A DNA stretch of 64,000 nt from Adenophora triphylla var. japonica (Eukaryota > Streptophyta > Magnoliopsida > Asterales > Campanulaceae), in contig JAFEMH010006977.1 in the NCBI GenBank assembly GCA_022495995.1, forward strand, positions 42,452 to 106,451. Direction: 5' to 3'. A program made the translations under genes and the position numbers. Position 1 is the stretch's first letter; the number at the start of each line of letters is the position of its first letter. Positions 1-10,986 of this stretch are shown here, in pieces. The notes beneath the pieces were generated by a model. The model did no database searches. It worked only from the letters and a program-made list of their open reading frames with translations, and had not been told where the DNA came from.

Positions 1-625
1 AAGTCAAAATATAAGATATTGTAAACAAATAAAAAGACAATTATTTTTGTAATTAAAAACAAATTATATAGAGCTGAAAATTATATACTTATACCATTGT
101 TGGCACAAATAGCAAACCTCCTTCGTGGATTCAACTCTGTCCAAGAAGTTTTTTCCCTCACGGTTAATTCACAACGACAATTTATCATGAAAATAGGATT
201 GTTGGCGACTGTTGGAAATCTGATTGCTAGAGTACTAAGCTTTATATTTAATTCAAATTGGGGATACAAAACATAAATAGAAAGAATGGAAGATAATGAA
301 TTTGGTGTATTTACGAGTGATTTATATCACTCAATTTCATTGCATTCATGGCTGCCTTTAATTTGGTAGTTGGGGTTTATAGTGAAGAAGGAATAACTTC
401 ACGTGAAAAGCTCGTCATTTCATTGAAAAGACGAAATTGCCCCTTAAGCAACTCACGTGAGTGTAACATGTTATACTTTTCATTAGATTTTTAACGGGTC
501 ATCCATAATTACACCTGATTGCAACTAAAAGACAAATTCAATAACCAACTTGTAACAAATGCAAATTCAATAATCAACTGAAACATCTTGACAAACTCAA
601 CTAACTAAAATGAAATTTGCGCTTA
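1..625. other. AT-rich intergenic, no gene seen
   Basis: No reading frame here resembles a protein I know, and the short minus-strand frame at 81-269 has no recognisable motif. The sequence is AT-rich with scattered A runs. It ends where similarity to the PSF3 upstream region begins. Confidence 0.5.
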
Positions 626-1043
626 ATATTACACAAACACTTTACTAAAGAAGGGAGAAGGTTGCAATCTTCCCAAACCTTAGGGGAGAGCGTCGTAATT
701 AACCTGAATTAAATAAAAAGAGTTGCCTTCCTAAATCACGCGGGAGAACTAAACCGAAAAATTGAAATTAGTTCTAGGGTTCTTCAAGTTTGCACAACGT
801 CTATTTTGGCGCCATTTCTCCAACTTCTCGCTTGGATCGGACTTCATCCTGTTCCCCTCCTGGGTTCTCTCTCGTTATCCTCGGTACGAAAATCTATCTT
901 TATATTTATTACATGAAATTGAATTGCTTCTATATGTTTAATCAAAGGCCTGCCCACCAATTGTTTGTAGAAATGTTCAGTCATTTATACTTAAGCGTAG
1001 AATCTATAAGGGAACCTAATCTGCAATAAGGGAACCTAATCTG
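626..1043 (+). repeat. Upstream duplicate of the PSF3 promoter/leader
   Basis: This segment matches about 3478-3870 nearly base for base: the ACACAAACACTTTACTAAAG start, the ACGCGGGAGAAC stretch, the TTTGGCGC E2F-type site (here 805-812), and the GGTACGA that looks like the first splice donor. It lacks the downstream coding exons, so it is a promoter/leader copy without its gene. A 20-bp unit (AACCTAATCTGCAATAAGGG) is repeated in tandem at its 3' end near 1013-1043. Similarity stops abruptly at CTGCAA, where a truncated transposon copy begins. The reading frame at 790-1029 is leader sequence, not a gene. Confidence 0.85.
805..812 (+). promoter_or_regulatory. E2F-type site in the duplicated leader
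   Basis: TTTGGCGC fits the E2F consensus TTTSSCGC. It is the counterpart of the site at 3646-3653 and is conserved between the two copies. Whether it is bound is unknown. Confidence 0.5.
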
Positions 1044-1044
1044 C

Positions 1045-1415
1045 AAACCCACTATCAGCTCACCGCCTCACCCCCCATTCACCCCTCCCCATTTCATTCA
1101 TCCCACTACTTAGAAACCCTTAATTTCTCTCTTCTCCATTTCCCTCATCCCACACCCTCACCGCCGCCACCCCTCCCACTCTCTCCCTGTCACCCTTCCA
1201 CCTCCTCGCCACCACCACTTTCCCTTCCTACTACTTCTTTACCATTGCATCACCTTGACGGCCGCCATCGCCGCCTTCAGGTTCAGGTAAGTCTCACTCG
1301 CTCTCTATGTCTCTCTTTTTCTCGCTCTCTATGTCTCTCTTTTTCTCGCTATCTCTCTCTTTTTCTCGCAGTCTCTCTCTTTTTCTCGCTCGGATACATA
1401 TCTATGTAGATATGT
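1045..1415 (+). mobile_element. Truncated copy of the 1.2-kb mariner/Stowaway-type element
   Basis: The stretch from ACCCACTATCAGCTCACCGC through the CT-rich TCTCTCTTTTTCTCGC tract to CGGATACATATC matches 11394-11731 inside the complete element at 11191-12383. Both termini are missing here and the CT-rich array is expanded. The sequence looks like a pyrimidine-rich plant leader followed by a CAG|GTAAGT donor near 1285, so the element may have captured a host gene segment. Confidence 0.7.
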
Positions 1416-1420
1416 ATCCG
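1391..1420. repeat. Perfect 14-bp inverted repeat, 2-nt loop
   Basis: CGGATACATATCTA and TAGATATGTATCCG face each other across TG. The related copy at 11718 has only the left arm, so this hairpin arose locally. Confidence 0.8.
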
Positions 1421-2100
1421 CCTTCAATTGTTCATTCAAAATGAATATCCTATTTATTTATTTTTTCAGGGTTATATAAATCCAATTGTTCATTCATTTG
1501 TAGGCATCGATCAAGAAGTGAGAAATAAAAACTTTGCAGAATTTCTCCTTCTTGTATGGCAGCTTAAAAAACCTTCCAACTCTATAATACCTTAATTCCT
1601 TACTTCTCCTTCCAGTACTTCATACTATATCCCTTATCATATAAAAAAAAAAAGAGTATTTTTCGCTGTGAATTCTGGTGTGCCTCACTCTTCATCATCT
1701 TCACCTCCTCACCTCTACTTTATTTTTAGTGGTTTAACGGAAATTTAAAAATCCGTCATACCCCCAATATATATATATTGTCAAATAAGACCTCATTATG
1801 GCCAATTCAATACACTAAATAGAAAAGGTATTATTCTAGTTACACAACAAAAAATTTTATTAAATAAAAAAATATTGTTGTGTTGCGTTGGGGTAACGGC
1901 TTCTAGAGCGATGAGAGGTGATTGGATGGTGCGAAAATGAAATTTGGAAATTAAAAAAAATAAAATGTTAATGAAAGTAAGAACAAGAAACAAAATTGAC
2001 ACGGTTTCATTCACCATAAATGGTCAGATGTGATGTTTTCATACAATCTAATCTAGAAGCACCCTTGATGTTCGACTAATTTAGATACGTAATCCGTTTT
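1421..2100. other. AT-rich intergenic, no gene seen
   Basis: Low-complexity AT-rich sequence with a short (AT)n near 1770 and A runs near 1640. The minus-strand frame at 1796-2017 is hydrophobic but shows no domain, so I do not call it. Confidence 0.45.
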
Positions 2101-2280
2101 CATTCATTCGAAAGTTCAAAATATAAAATAGCTTAAAATTAAAATTAAAATAAAAAATGTGATGTATTGTGAGTGTAAATAGTTAAATAGGAGAGTGAAA
2201 ACGAGTATGACATGTGGAGCCCACAAGTAAAGAAGTAATAAAAACTTTTCATTTTAAAATTTTGAACTTTCGAATGGAAC
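2101..2280. mobile_element. Small foldback (MITE-like) element
   Basis: The left arm CATTCGAAAGTTCAAAAT (2104-2121) is inverted at about 2259-2276 as ATTTTGAACTTTCGAATG. The interior is AT-rich and non-coding. A further partial copy of the arm (AAACTTTCGAGT) lies just outside. Class is unknown, and I could not fix a target duplication. Confidence 0.5.
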
Positions 2281-2369
2281 AACCTTTTAAGAAATTTTAA
2301 ACTTTCGAGTAAGAATATTTAATATTTGTTATACTAACATCAACACAAAGTGATTCACTTACTATGAGC

Positions 2370-2660
2370 CTTGGTTATGCTATAGCATAGAGCAAGTTGA
2401 AAAGGCTCAAAACGGCCCTATGGTCCTTAGTTATGCTATAGCATAGGGGTACGCGCTCAAATTATGCTTAGCATAGCAATCTGAGAGCACCAAGTTTGCA
2501 GAGTGCCTACGAGACCAATTTCTGACATAGCATAGGGAGGTTATATGAGGCCATACTGTTTGGGTGCATATGACCAAAAAAAGGCTGTCTATGAGGCCAA
2601 TTCATGCTATAGCATAGGGAGGTCACATGAGGCCAAACTGTTTGGGTGCATATGACCAGA
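2370..2660. repeat. Cluster of TATGCTATAGCATA palindromes in an ~80-bp repeat
   Basis: The 14-bp palindrome TATGCTATAGCATA occurs at 2376-2389 and 2432-2445. A variant is at 2463-2475, a half site near 2525, and another copy (ATGCTATAGCAT) near 2603. The last two copies sit in an approximately 80-bp direct repeat (GCATAGGGAGGT, then GAGGCCA, then CTGTTTGGGTGCATATGACC). No coding potential was seen. Confidence 0.8.
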
Positions 2661-3062
2661 AAAAACAGATGTTTGATCCATTTTTGCTAAGATTTTTTGC
2701 AATTTTGAGGTTAAGGCTAGCTTAGTATATATATTTGCTATATCCTACCAACTTGAATAACACCAATACAATTTTGATATCAGAGAGAATTCATAATTTA
2801 TTCATTGATTCAAGAGAAACTTCAAGGAGGCATTCAATAGATCGAGTCTATCAATATGGTAATCTGAATCTAGTGTTCGATGACGATTCAAAACACGTTT
2901 GGAGCACATCTGAATATGGTATTTGGCATCTGAATCTGAAGTCGGAGCATATGAAGTTGGAAGCTAGCTAATTTCTTACAATCTGAAGATCCATGTTTAT
3001 TGTTTTGTGCTTCTTTTTTGTTTTAATTATAATAACAAGTTCTATTTCACACAATTAGACTA
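2661..3062. other. Non-coding, one unrecognised 78-codon frame
   Basis: A + frame at 2735-2971 carries no motif I recognise and is low in complexity in its second half. It may be a decayed retrotransposon leader, but I cannot support that. Nothing else was seen before the MITE at 3065. Confidence 0.4.
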
Positions 3063-3064
3063 TA

Positions 3065-3400
3065 GGCCAAACTGTTCCTTTGCTCACCTAAGTTTTCACT
3101 TTTTTTCAATGTGCTCACTTATATAATTTTTGGTCAAATGTCCTCACCCAAGTACGTAATTTTTCCAATGCTCTCACTCCCTTGACGAAGTCGTTAGTTT
3201 TTTAACTGATTTAGGTCACGTGCAGTCACGTGACTGTTAAAAACTTAACGAACCAAACCTAAAAAACTAACGACTTCATCAAGGGAGTGAGAGCATTGGA
3301 AAAATTACGTACTTGGGTGAGAACATTGGACCAAAAATTATATAAGTGAGCACATTGGAAAAAAGTAAAAACTTAGGTGAGCAAAGGAGTAGTTTGGCCC
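3065..3400. mobile_element. Long foldback MITE flanked by TA, upstream of PSF3
   Basis: The two halves are near-perfect inverted repeats about 150 bp long (GGCCAAACTGTTCCTTTGC at the left, GCAAAGGAGTAGTTTGGCCC at the right). TA lies immediately outside each end (3063-3064 and 3401-3402). The centre, which is the loop, holds two CACGTG cores at 3217-3222 and 3227-3232. There is no coding sequence. The terminal sequence is unlike the Stowaway family elsewhere in the window, so I leave the superfamily open. It ends about 80 bp before the PSF3 leader homology. Confidence 0.8.
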
Positions 3401-3477
3401 TACATATGTAATATGATGATATTATTAGGACTCTTATCTACTTACACCTAAAAATAATTTAGTTGTAAGTACATTAA

Positions 3478-3870
3478 TAATACACAAACACTTTACTAAA
3501 GAAGGGAGGAGGTTACAATTTTCCCAAACCTTAGGGGAGAGCGTCGTAATTAACCGAATTAAATAAAAAGAGTTGCTTCCCAAATCACGCGGGAGAACTA
3601 AACCGAAAAATTGAAATTAGTTCTTCAAGTTTGCACAACGTCGATTTTGGCGCCATTTCTCCAACTTCTCGCTTGGGTCGGACTTCATCCTGTTCCCCTC
3701 CTGGGTTCTCTCTCGTTATCCTCGGTACGAACATCCATCTTTATTACATGAAATTGAATTCTTCTATGTTTAATCAAAGGCCTGCCCACCAATCGTTTGT
3801 AGAAATGTTCAGTCATTCTAGTATGTATGTGTAAGCGTAGAATCTATGAGGGAACCTGATCTGCAATCAT
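3478..3870 (+). promoter_or_regulatory. PSF3 promoter and 5' leader region
   Basis: The block carries ACGCGGGAGAAC, the E2F-type site TTTGGCGC and a pyrimidine-rich leader. A likely donor follows (CCTCG|GTACGA near 3725), pairing plausibly with the acceptor TTTACATGTAG near 4456 to form a leader intron. The intron is inferred from sequence only. The block is duplicated at 626-1043. Confidence 0.6.
3646..3653 (+). promoter_or_regulatory. E2F binding site candidate of PSF3
   Basis: TTTGGCGC matches TTTSSCGC exactly and lies inside the palindromic context TTGGCGCC. GINS and other replication genes are known E2F targets in plants and animals, which fits S-phase expression. Binding itself is inferred. 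Confidence 0.6.
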
Positions 3871-4528
3871 TTATGAACAATCCAGTTTTTATTTCTTTTG
3901 ACGGAAAAATGAAGCTTGAAACATGATCAGGTGCTTTGAAAAGAATGAGGATCTGAGGATTTACGATTCCAAGATGTCCCCTTTTTGCTTCAGCAAAAGT
4001 TTCAATATCAGTTTCGCTTATCTCGGTCGGATTTCCCACAAAATTTCAGTTAATCAAATAGCTTTTTGGATTTTATGCAATGGAAAATAATTTTCATGAA
4101 TACCTTACTTACAACCCTGCCAGTGTTTATTTGCTTCTGAGTTCTGACAAAATCATTTAAGCTATCAAAACATTCTTTTGGCATGTGTGTGCCCTCATCA
4201 GTTATCAGAAGACTTTGAACTGATTTTCCTATGCATTGTTATCGTATAAGCTAACACTCAATACATGTTTTTCCGCGGGAGGTTACGTCACATCAAAGCT
4301 CTCTTAGATATAGAACCCGTTCAAACGTTATTGCTTAGCCACAATTCTTTTGGATTTGTTAATTAATAGAAACTGTCTTTATGTGATATGATTTGGGTTT
4401 TTAATTTGAATATTGATATTAATGGTTTTGTTTTTGACTTGATTGTTTACATGTAGTTTGAGTTCATTTTAGTTTAACTCTCTTGACGAAGGACACGGGC
4501 TAAAAGAGCAAGTAGTCCCATTTTGAGA

Positions 4529-6445
4529 ATGGTGCACTTTTATGATATTGATGATATCCTTGCTGAGGACGAGGTAAATTTTCATTTTGTTTTCGCTGTT
4601 AATTCAGTATATGCACCGTCCTTGTCTGACTTGTTCCAACTGTTTAAATTTTCTTGCTTGTAGCTTGTTCCAGCTATATTTCAGGAGGCAGCAAATGGAG
4701 TTGGGCTGTTCGATTCTAGTGATGATACTAACAAGGTACGTTTTGCAGGAAACTTCTGTGGCAAGAGCTGGTACTTAACTGTTTTTGATGGTTTTCCCTT
4801 ATCAGGTAGAAGCAGGATCAAAAGTAGAGTTGCCTTACTGGCTTGCTCGTGAATTGCATCTGAGACAAGCAGTATCATTGACTGCTCCCCCCTGTTTTAA
4901 TAAGAAGTAATCTCGTAGTTCAACGTTCATGTTTTCTTACTAGCCCTATATACACACATATATGTGTATGTATATGTATGTATGTATGTATAGAATGAAT
5001 TTTCGTTGTTACTTAATATAGTTAATATACTTAAATGATGTGACAGTGGCTATAATAATTCTCTAGCAGTCCCTTATCTCTATCTTTTTTAACGCCAGAA
5101 CACGGGAGGAAATAGGGGCTGATGCTGCTCATGTAGACCTGAAGAGTCGATCTCCATACTTTTACGAACTCGGGTGCAAGATGGTGCCACTGTGAGTATC
5201 TTATTAAATTGTATTACTGAAATGGTCAAGCATGTCAAACATGCCTTCAATGAAATTACTTCCATAGGATGCCATCTCAAGAAAATTATCATTTATTGCA
5301 TTATCTCCTCTTTCAGGTAAGTAGGCCTAGTGAAAGAGACACCACTCCGGGAGGGAGGTGGATCTTATCACTTTAGATGTTGCATATAACTGCAGTTCGA
5401 GCTTGTGAGTGTACATAAGGAGAGTCGTCTTCATGCTCAAAAAAAAAAAAAAAAAAAAAAATCCATCATGAAAAAGCAAATGCTGATTACAAGTTGTAGG
5501 CATAGAGATAAATTTCATTTTAGAACCCATGCTACTGGTTATAGACACTCCCCTTCGTCCCACAATAATGGTTACTAAAATTGAATGTGCGGAAATTAAG
5601 GAAAATAAATACTCCCTCCGTCCCATATTACCTTACCCATTTTGCTATTTTGGGCGTTCCACTTTAAAGTCCCACTTTCCTAAAAAGGAAACTTTTTAAT
5701 ACTTCTTTATTCATGGGACCCACTTGTCATAATCACAACAACTATCCACTTACTATTCTCTACCCCACTTTCTCTCTCCTACCCACTCACAACTCCTACT
5801 TTAATAACATTACTTCTTATTTTCCGTTCTCAACAGTAAATGAGTAACGTATTATGGGACGGAGGGAGTATAATATTGATAGTGGAGTAGGTGCTGTGAG
5901 TATGAAAAGTAAAGTAGGACAGATAATGTGGAATATGAAATAGTAAATGGAATATTGTCGTGAGTGGGCAAGTGGGTCCCATTGATATTGACTGAGATCA
6001 GATATGGTTAGACCTAATATTTTTGACATCAAATGGCAGTTAAACTATTCTTCGTACGCTAATATCAGGGCATTCGTTACTTCTGCTTCTCACTAAGCAT
6101 TTTAACATGAAATGGCAGGATTGGTGACAAAACTATTGGATCTCTGCTATTAGTCGCATTCCAGACAAGGTTCAAGGACGTTTTGGTCAAAGCACATACT
6201 ACAGCGCCAGCAGTGACTCCCAAGTTCTTGACCCTACTAACAAATGAAGAAACCAAATGTGAGATTCATTGAACCCTTAGTTGTGACTCTCCCAACTTTA
6301 CTCCCTTATACTTTTTTATATCATCTGTGCAGTGTATGAGGCAGCGCAATCTTCAACTGCGGCATTTAAGAAATGGCGGATAGGCGGGCCGAGATTCCAG
6401 AAAGCTTCTGTTCTTGGAAGGAAGAGGAAACCAGTTGGGGAGTAG
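4529..6445 (+). CDS. PSF3: GINS complex subunit PSF3 (six coding exons)
   Basis: Exons by eye: 4529-4573, 4664-4735, 4806-4906, 5099-5191, 6119-6258 and 6333-6445. Every junction is GT-AG and the phases agree, giving 187 residues, close to plant PSF3 (about 180). The start MVHFYDIDDILAEDE, then VELPYWLARELHLRQAVS, then ADAAHVDLKSRSPYFYELGCK and a basic tail (GRKRKPVGE) are characteristic of plant PSF3. With SLD5, PSF1 and PSF2 it forms GINS, which joins Cdc45 and MCM2-7 as the replicative helicase in the nucleus. Exon 3 ends in AAG AA and exon 4 completes the Lys codon. Intron 4 (5192-6118) is enlarged by MITEs. No disabling change was seen, so I expect a functional gene. The leader probably starts near 3600 with an intron before the ATG. 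Confidence 0.93.
5440..5461 (+). repeat. Poly(A) tract in PSF3 intron 4
   Basis: A run of about 22 adenines lies upstream of the nested MITEs. It could be a retroposed tail, but no SINE body is recognisable next to it. Confidence 0.6.
5548..5995. mobile_element. Older Stowaway-like MITE interrupted by a younger one
   Basis: CTCCCCTTCGTCCCACAATA at about 5551 is a decayed Stowaway-type end, and its body resumes after 5870 (AATATTGATAGTGGAGTAGG). The younger element at 5612-5868 sits inside it at TA. The right terminus of the older element is not recognisable. Confidence 0.55.
5612..5868. mobile_element. Stowaway MITE in PSF3 intron 4
   Basis: It opens with CTCCCTCCGTCCCATATTAC and closes with ATGGGACGGAGGGAG, 257 bp, with TA on both sides (5610-5611 and 5869-5870). 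This is the standard Tc1/mariner-derived Stowaway structure. It is non-coding and lies wholly within the intron. Confidence 0.9.
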
Positions 6446-6850
6446 GTTATATATATATTCGAATCGAACGGATCCTTGTGTGCTTATTATGAAACTAATA
6501 CATACAATTTTATTTTTTTTCTGCTTGGCTTGATACATTGGAAAATGGGACTTTCAGAAAGGAAAATATCTACAGTTTTGTAATGTACAACACCCTAATG
6601 GATTGAGGTGTTAAATGGTACAACACCTTAAAGCATTTTCTAAGCAATTTATGTATGGAAATTCCATGTATGAGGCACTACTCTATCAGAGGGAAAAAAA
6701 ACATTGCCTTGAAGCTTAAGGGCTTGCAAACAAGGACAGACTGCCACTAAATGAGCAAATACAATAACAAAGTACAGAAAAACAGGAGTTACTTTTATAC
6801 AAATGCATCTGCTAAGTAATAACAGTACAACTACAACAACAACATTATTA
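6446..6850 (+). other. PSF3 3' UTR and convergent intergenic
   Basis: This follows the PSF3 stop. A small inverted/direct motif (GTACAACACC, then GGTGTT, then GGTACAACACC) at about 6588-6632 could form a hairpin near the transcript end. I cannot fix a poly(A) site. Confidence 0.45.
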
Positions 6851-6950
6851 CAGTGTCGCAAAGGCTCCCACCTACGGTGGGGTAAGAGAGGATCGGATAT
6901 ACGCATCATTGCTCCCGTGTTAAAGCATAGATAGGCTGTTTCCGGTTGAT
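6851..6950 (-). mobile_element. Au-type SINE 3' fragment
   Basis: On -, the order GGAAACAGCC, GCGTATATCCGATCCTCTC, TTACCCCACCGTAGGTGGGA and GCCTTTGCGACACTG follows the 3' half of plant Au SINEs, ending near a TTG-rich tail (TAATAATGTTGTTGTTGTA). The tRNA-like 5' half with A and B boxes is missing or decayed. The fragment lies between the convergent ends of PSF3 and the U-box gene. Confidence 0.65.
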
Positions 6951-7424
6951 TTACAATGAAAATTGCGTCGAAAATTGTATGGACTGACTGCTATTTCATA
7001 ACTAAGCACAAACAGTTTAGCGAGCCAGTTCGCTTTATTCCATCTTCCATCGTATTCCCAAGCCAAAAAATAGTGAGTATTTGGCTCCATATTTTTTTGG
7101 TTTGGGAATATGACAGAATAAAGTAAAATGGCTCACTTAATAGTACAACTCTTTTTTTTCTTTTGTCTTTTTTTTTTTTTTTGAAAGAAGTAATAGTATA
7201 ACTCTAAAAGTGTAGAATGCTATGTCAACATACAAAAGCAAAGAGAGGAGAGATATTATTAACATTGTCATTATCTACTGATATCCAAAAATGCCCGTTG
7301 AAACGCCACCGTATCTCTCTGCCACCCATGCAATGGAAGTTCGCATGTTTAACGTTTGAAGGTTCTCCAATTGATCACCCAAATACATGTTCTCACATAT
7401 GGCAGATTTTCCATTCTAATAAGA
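6951..7424 (-). other. Probable 3' UTR of the U-box gene and spacer
   Basis: The region downstream of the stop at 7425-7427 (minus strand). It has T-rich runs near 7147-7185 (A-rich on -). The + frame at 7217-7564 is antisense to the 3' UTR and last exon and has no support as a gene. Confidence 0.45.
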
Positions 7425-10400
7425 TTACTGATCTTCCTGAGAGATTATGGCATACAGCTCTTTTGCTGTCCATGTTACTTCTGAAAGCCTCTGGAGAGGA
7501 ACTGTCATCTCTTCAGATATTTTCATCAGGAGGACTCTACATTCTGCAGCCAAGAAATTTTTAAAAATAAGAACTAAGCAGAATTCTCAAGTTTCAAATA
7601 AAGTAACTTCTAAATGCATTAAATACGCTATGTCATACGAACAGTTCATGCGATCAACTCCTCAAATGCAGTGATATACGCACGACAGATAAAGGTATCG
7701 AGGAAGGAAGCCCACCTAGTTGAAGATATTGAGGGAGCTTGGAGCTAAAAACTGGGAGGAGGTTGAGGTATAGTGTGCTAGATTGTACTCCCTCTGTCCC
7801 TAAATGAATGTCTACTATTTATTTAAGGGACATCATGAAAATGTTTATTTTTTGTAAAATATAACTTGTAAAATTTTATGGCAAAGATGTATAAATATTC
7901 TTGCTATTCCCTTTCTATTTTGCTAGTATATAACGAATAGTGAAAACAAATTCGTAAAAAAAAAAAAAACATTTAGGGACAAAGTTATTTAGATTTTTGG
8001 GACAAAAAATTCTTGAAAATGGACATTCATTTAGAGACGGAGGGAATAGATGACAGAGTAACTAAATATCAAAAGTCCATTCTATTTCATTTTCTACTTA
8101 GGAAGCTAGTTTCCGGCACATTTGTTTCCTGAAATTATTTTAAAATGAACAGCAAAGTTGACTGTTCTCTGACTTTCTAAATCTGAAGCTAATTCATAAT
8201 GGGCTAACCTGGAATTCTGGTGAAATTAAGCAGAGACACTGAAGCAAGAATTTTGTGCTCAACTCGCGAACCATTTTCAAGATTTTCTTTGAGTCGGGAG
8301 ATGAGTGCTGAGAAGGCAGATAGCTGGAAACCAGCATCGGGTAATGAAGCAAGTGCAGAGCTCAACCATGCTACTGTTGTCAGGCAAACCCTCACCAAGT
8401 CCACATCTCCAGAGCCTAAGCACGTGGAAAGAGTCGCCAAGAATGATTTCTTCCCATCACCAAGAAGTGATGCGGACACTTTCGTTAACCAGTCTTTGAT
8501 AGCCTCTTCCTCACCAGCATCCTATTCAGGGGAGTAAAAAATCAAAATAAAATTGGCTTTAATGAACTATTTTTATTTTTAAACACGGACACACAAAAAT
8601 TATATGCCACATTCAACATGGAGCAAGTCATGGAGATGCCGGTATACAGTGCCATATTCACCTTGCAGTTGGTACAGTAGCAAATGAGTGGTAAAACTAC
8701 AATTGAAAAATACTACACCCTCCGTCCCAAAATGAATGTCCAAATTTTGTTCATATTTGCTCTTGCTCTTTCCCAAAATGAATCTTCAAAATTTGTGAAA
8801 ATTTGCTCATGATCAACAGAAAATTTGAACAAATTCTTGACATTCATTTTGGGACGGAGGGAGTATGAGATAATGATTGAAAGATGAACATACTTGGAAA
8901 ATGAAATAAGACGGAACTTGAAATTTTTGCCTTGTTTAAAATTTAATTCAATAGCTAAAGTCATTCTTTTCTTTCTCTGATAATGGCCAGCTGATTTTCA
9001 ATAATTTCCCAATCACAAGGATTGAACACACCTACCTTCCCTCTCATAAAAGAGATGAATTTAGTTCTATCTTCCAAATTTTCTGAAAACTCCTACAGAA
9101 GTATTTGCCTCGAAAGACTTCCCACTAATGCTTCATTCTTTAGGTTCTGGCGGTATTTCTGATGGTTCCCATCTGATAGACTGACACTCAACTTCCTTTC
9201 TATATCTTTTCCAGCAGTCGATTAGGTAATCAAGTTCTGACTTCTGCTCTCTTCCGCATAAGCTCCAGTACTGTTACTTCATGACTAGAACTCTTGTTCA
9301 CAGATTCCATTCAAAATAATGAAGCTGTAGCAGATCTGCCTCTGTGGTCTCTCGACCAAGCACCAGCATTGTACCAAAATAATGCGATGGAGATAGTAAT
9401 TTGGCCGAAACAATGGTTTAGTCTTTATCCTCAACCTTGACTCCAATATTATACTGAGTAATTTATATACTCCCTCTGTCCCAGCTCAATGAGGACTAGT
9501 GGTCAAATTGATGTAACTTTAACCAATAATTTAAATAAAAAATAATGATCCTAATAAAATTTAAAATTGTTATCCACGATTAATAATACTTTCAATAACA
9601 ATTTTAGATTTTTATTAGGATCATTATTTTTTATTTAAATTATTCGTCAAAGTTACATCAATTTGTCAAAGTTACATCAATTTGACCACGTCCTCATTGA
9701 GCTGGGACGGAGTATATAACTCTATGAAATCTTTCGTTAAAAATATTCTGACTAGTTACAGTCACGTGCACTAATTCAATTATTCTCAGTTGTCATCTAA
9801 CTAAAGCTTTTAATTGTTGACTGCTGTTATAATCTAATTAAAGCTTTTAATCATTGACTATGTTTTAACTCACTCATGTTTCTAAGATCCCGAAACAGAG
9901 CATATATGATGGAAGGTGTTAACAAGGTTTAGGCTTTATAACTTGTACTGCAGTAATATGTACTCACACGTCCGTGAATGAATATTCAAATTTCACTTTG
10001 AGGGACATTTGCTAAATGGTTCGACTTGAGCATTTTTGGTAACATAAGTACATGAAAACCCTTAACTCACCATATTGTATAGTATGAATTAGAACTTGTT
10101 TTATGTTGAGGGAGGATTTAGTAACCTCCCCAACAATCGGACATTCAGTTTGGGATAGAATTTTTTGAAAATTTGAACATTCATTTAGGGATGGAGGGAG
10201 TAGTTACTAACCTAGGAACAAAGTGAGCAATAGAAGAACTAACGAAGGTAATTTGGGTTGGTCTCTTTTTATTACCCTGAAGTTTACATGTTGTATCATT
10301 TAGGTGTCTACAGTTTTAATTTTCTCAGTTTACTACCCTAGGGTTTACATATCGTATCACTTAAGGGCCTACAGTTTTAATTTTCTCATTTTACTACCCC

Positions 10401-10924
10401 GTGGTTTACATGTTTTATCACTGACGGACCCATAGTTTCAATTATCTCACTTTAAGGTCTGAACTCCCATCTTGGCATCAATCTGACACCTAGATAAAAA
10501 GAAATATTTTATTATTTTATTAATTTTGCGAACACTGTGAGATTATGCATGCTTTGTAAGTATATGTATCTGATTTCTTAGTAGAGTAATACTAGGGGCA
10601 CAAAATGTTCACAAAATCTTGCTCACAAAATCCTAGTTGGTTATCATTGATCGAATGTTTAAGCTGTGGGCCCAAGTGTTAATGATTTTAACACCAATCA
10701 ATGATTGTCAACTAAGATTTTGTTAGCAAGATTTTGTGAACATCTTTTGCCCCTAGCATTGTTGTTCTTAGTAATAGCAATCTATAATAATTGCAAAAAA
10801 AAAATATAAATGACAAAAAAGAATAACCAAAAAAGACAGTGCTCTCTCTCTTATATGTTTTGTTATTATGCCGATTAGTTAGTTATAGCAATAGACATTT
10901 TTCAATATCAATTAAATCCCTTGC

Positions 10925-10986
<62 letters not shown>

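Noticed and set aside
5200..5325. Possible extra PSF3 exon ending TTTCAG|GTAAGT
   Set aside because: The CAG|GTAAGT near 5318 looks like a donor, but inserting it would break the frame between exons 4 and 5, which join cleanly as L-I-G-D-K-T.
5327..5626. 99-codon minus-strand frame in PSF3 intron 4
   Set aside because: It includes a poly-Phe run from the poly(A) tract and crosses a MITE end. It is intronic and antisense.
7217..7674. Two + frames of 75 and 115 codons
   Set aside because: They are antisense to the 3' UTR and last exon of the U-box gene, which is supported by phase-consistent splicing.
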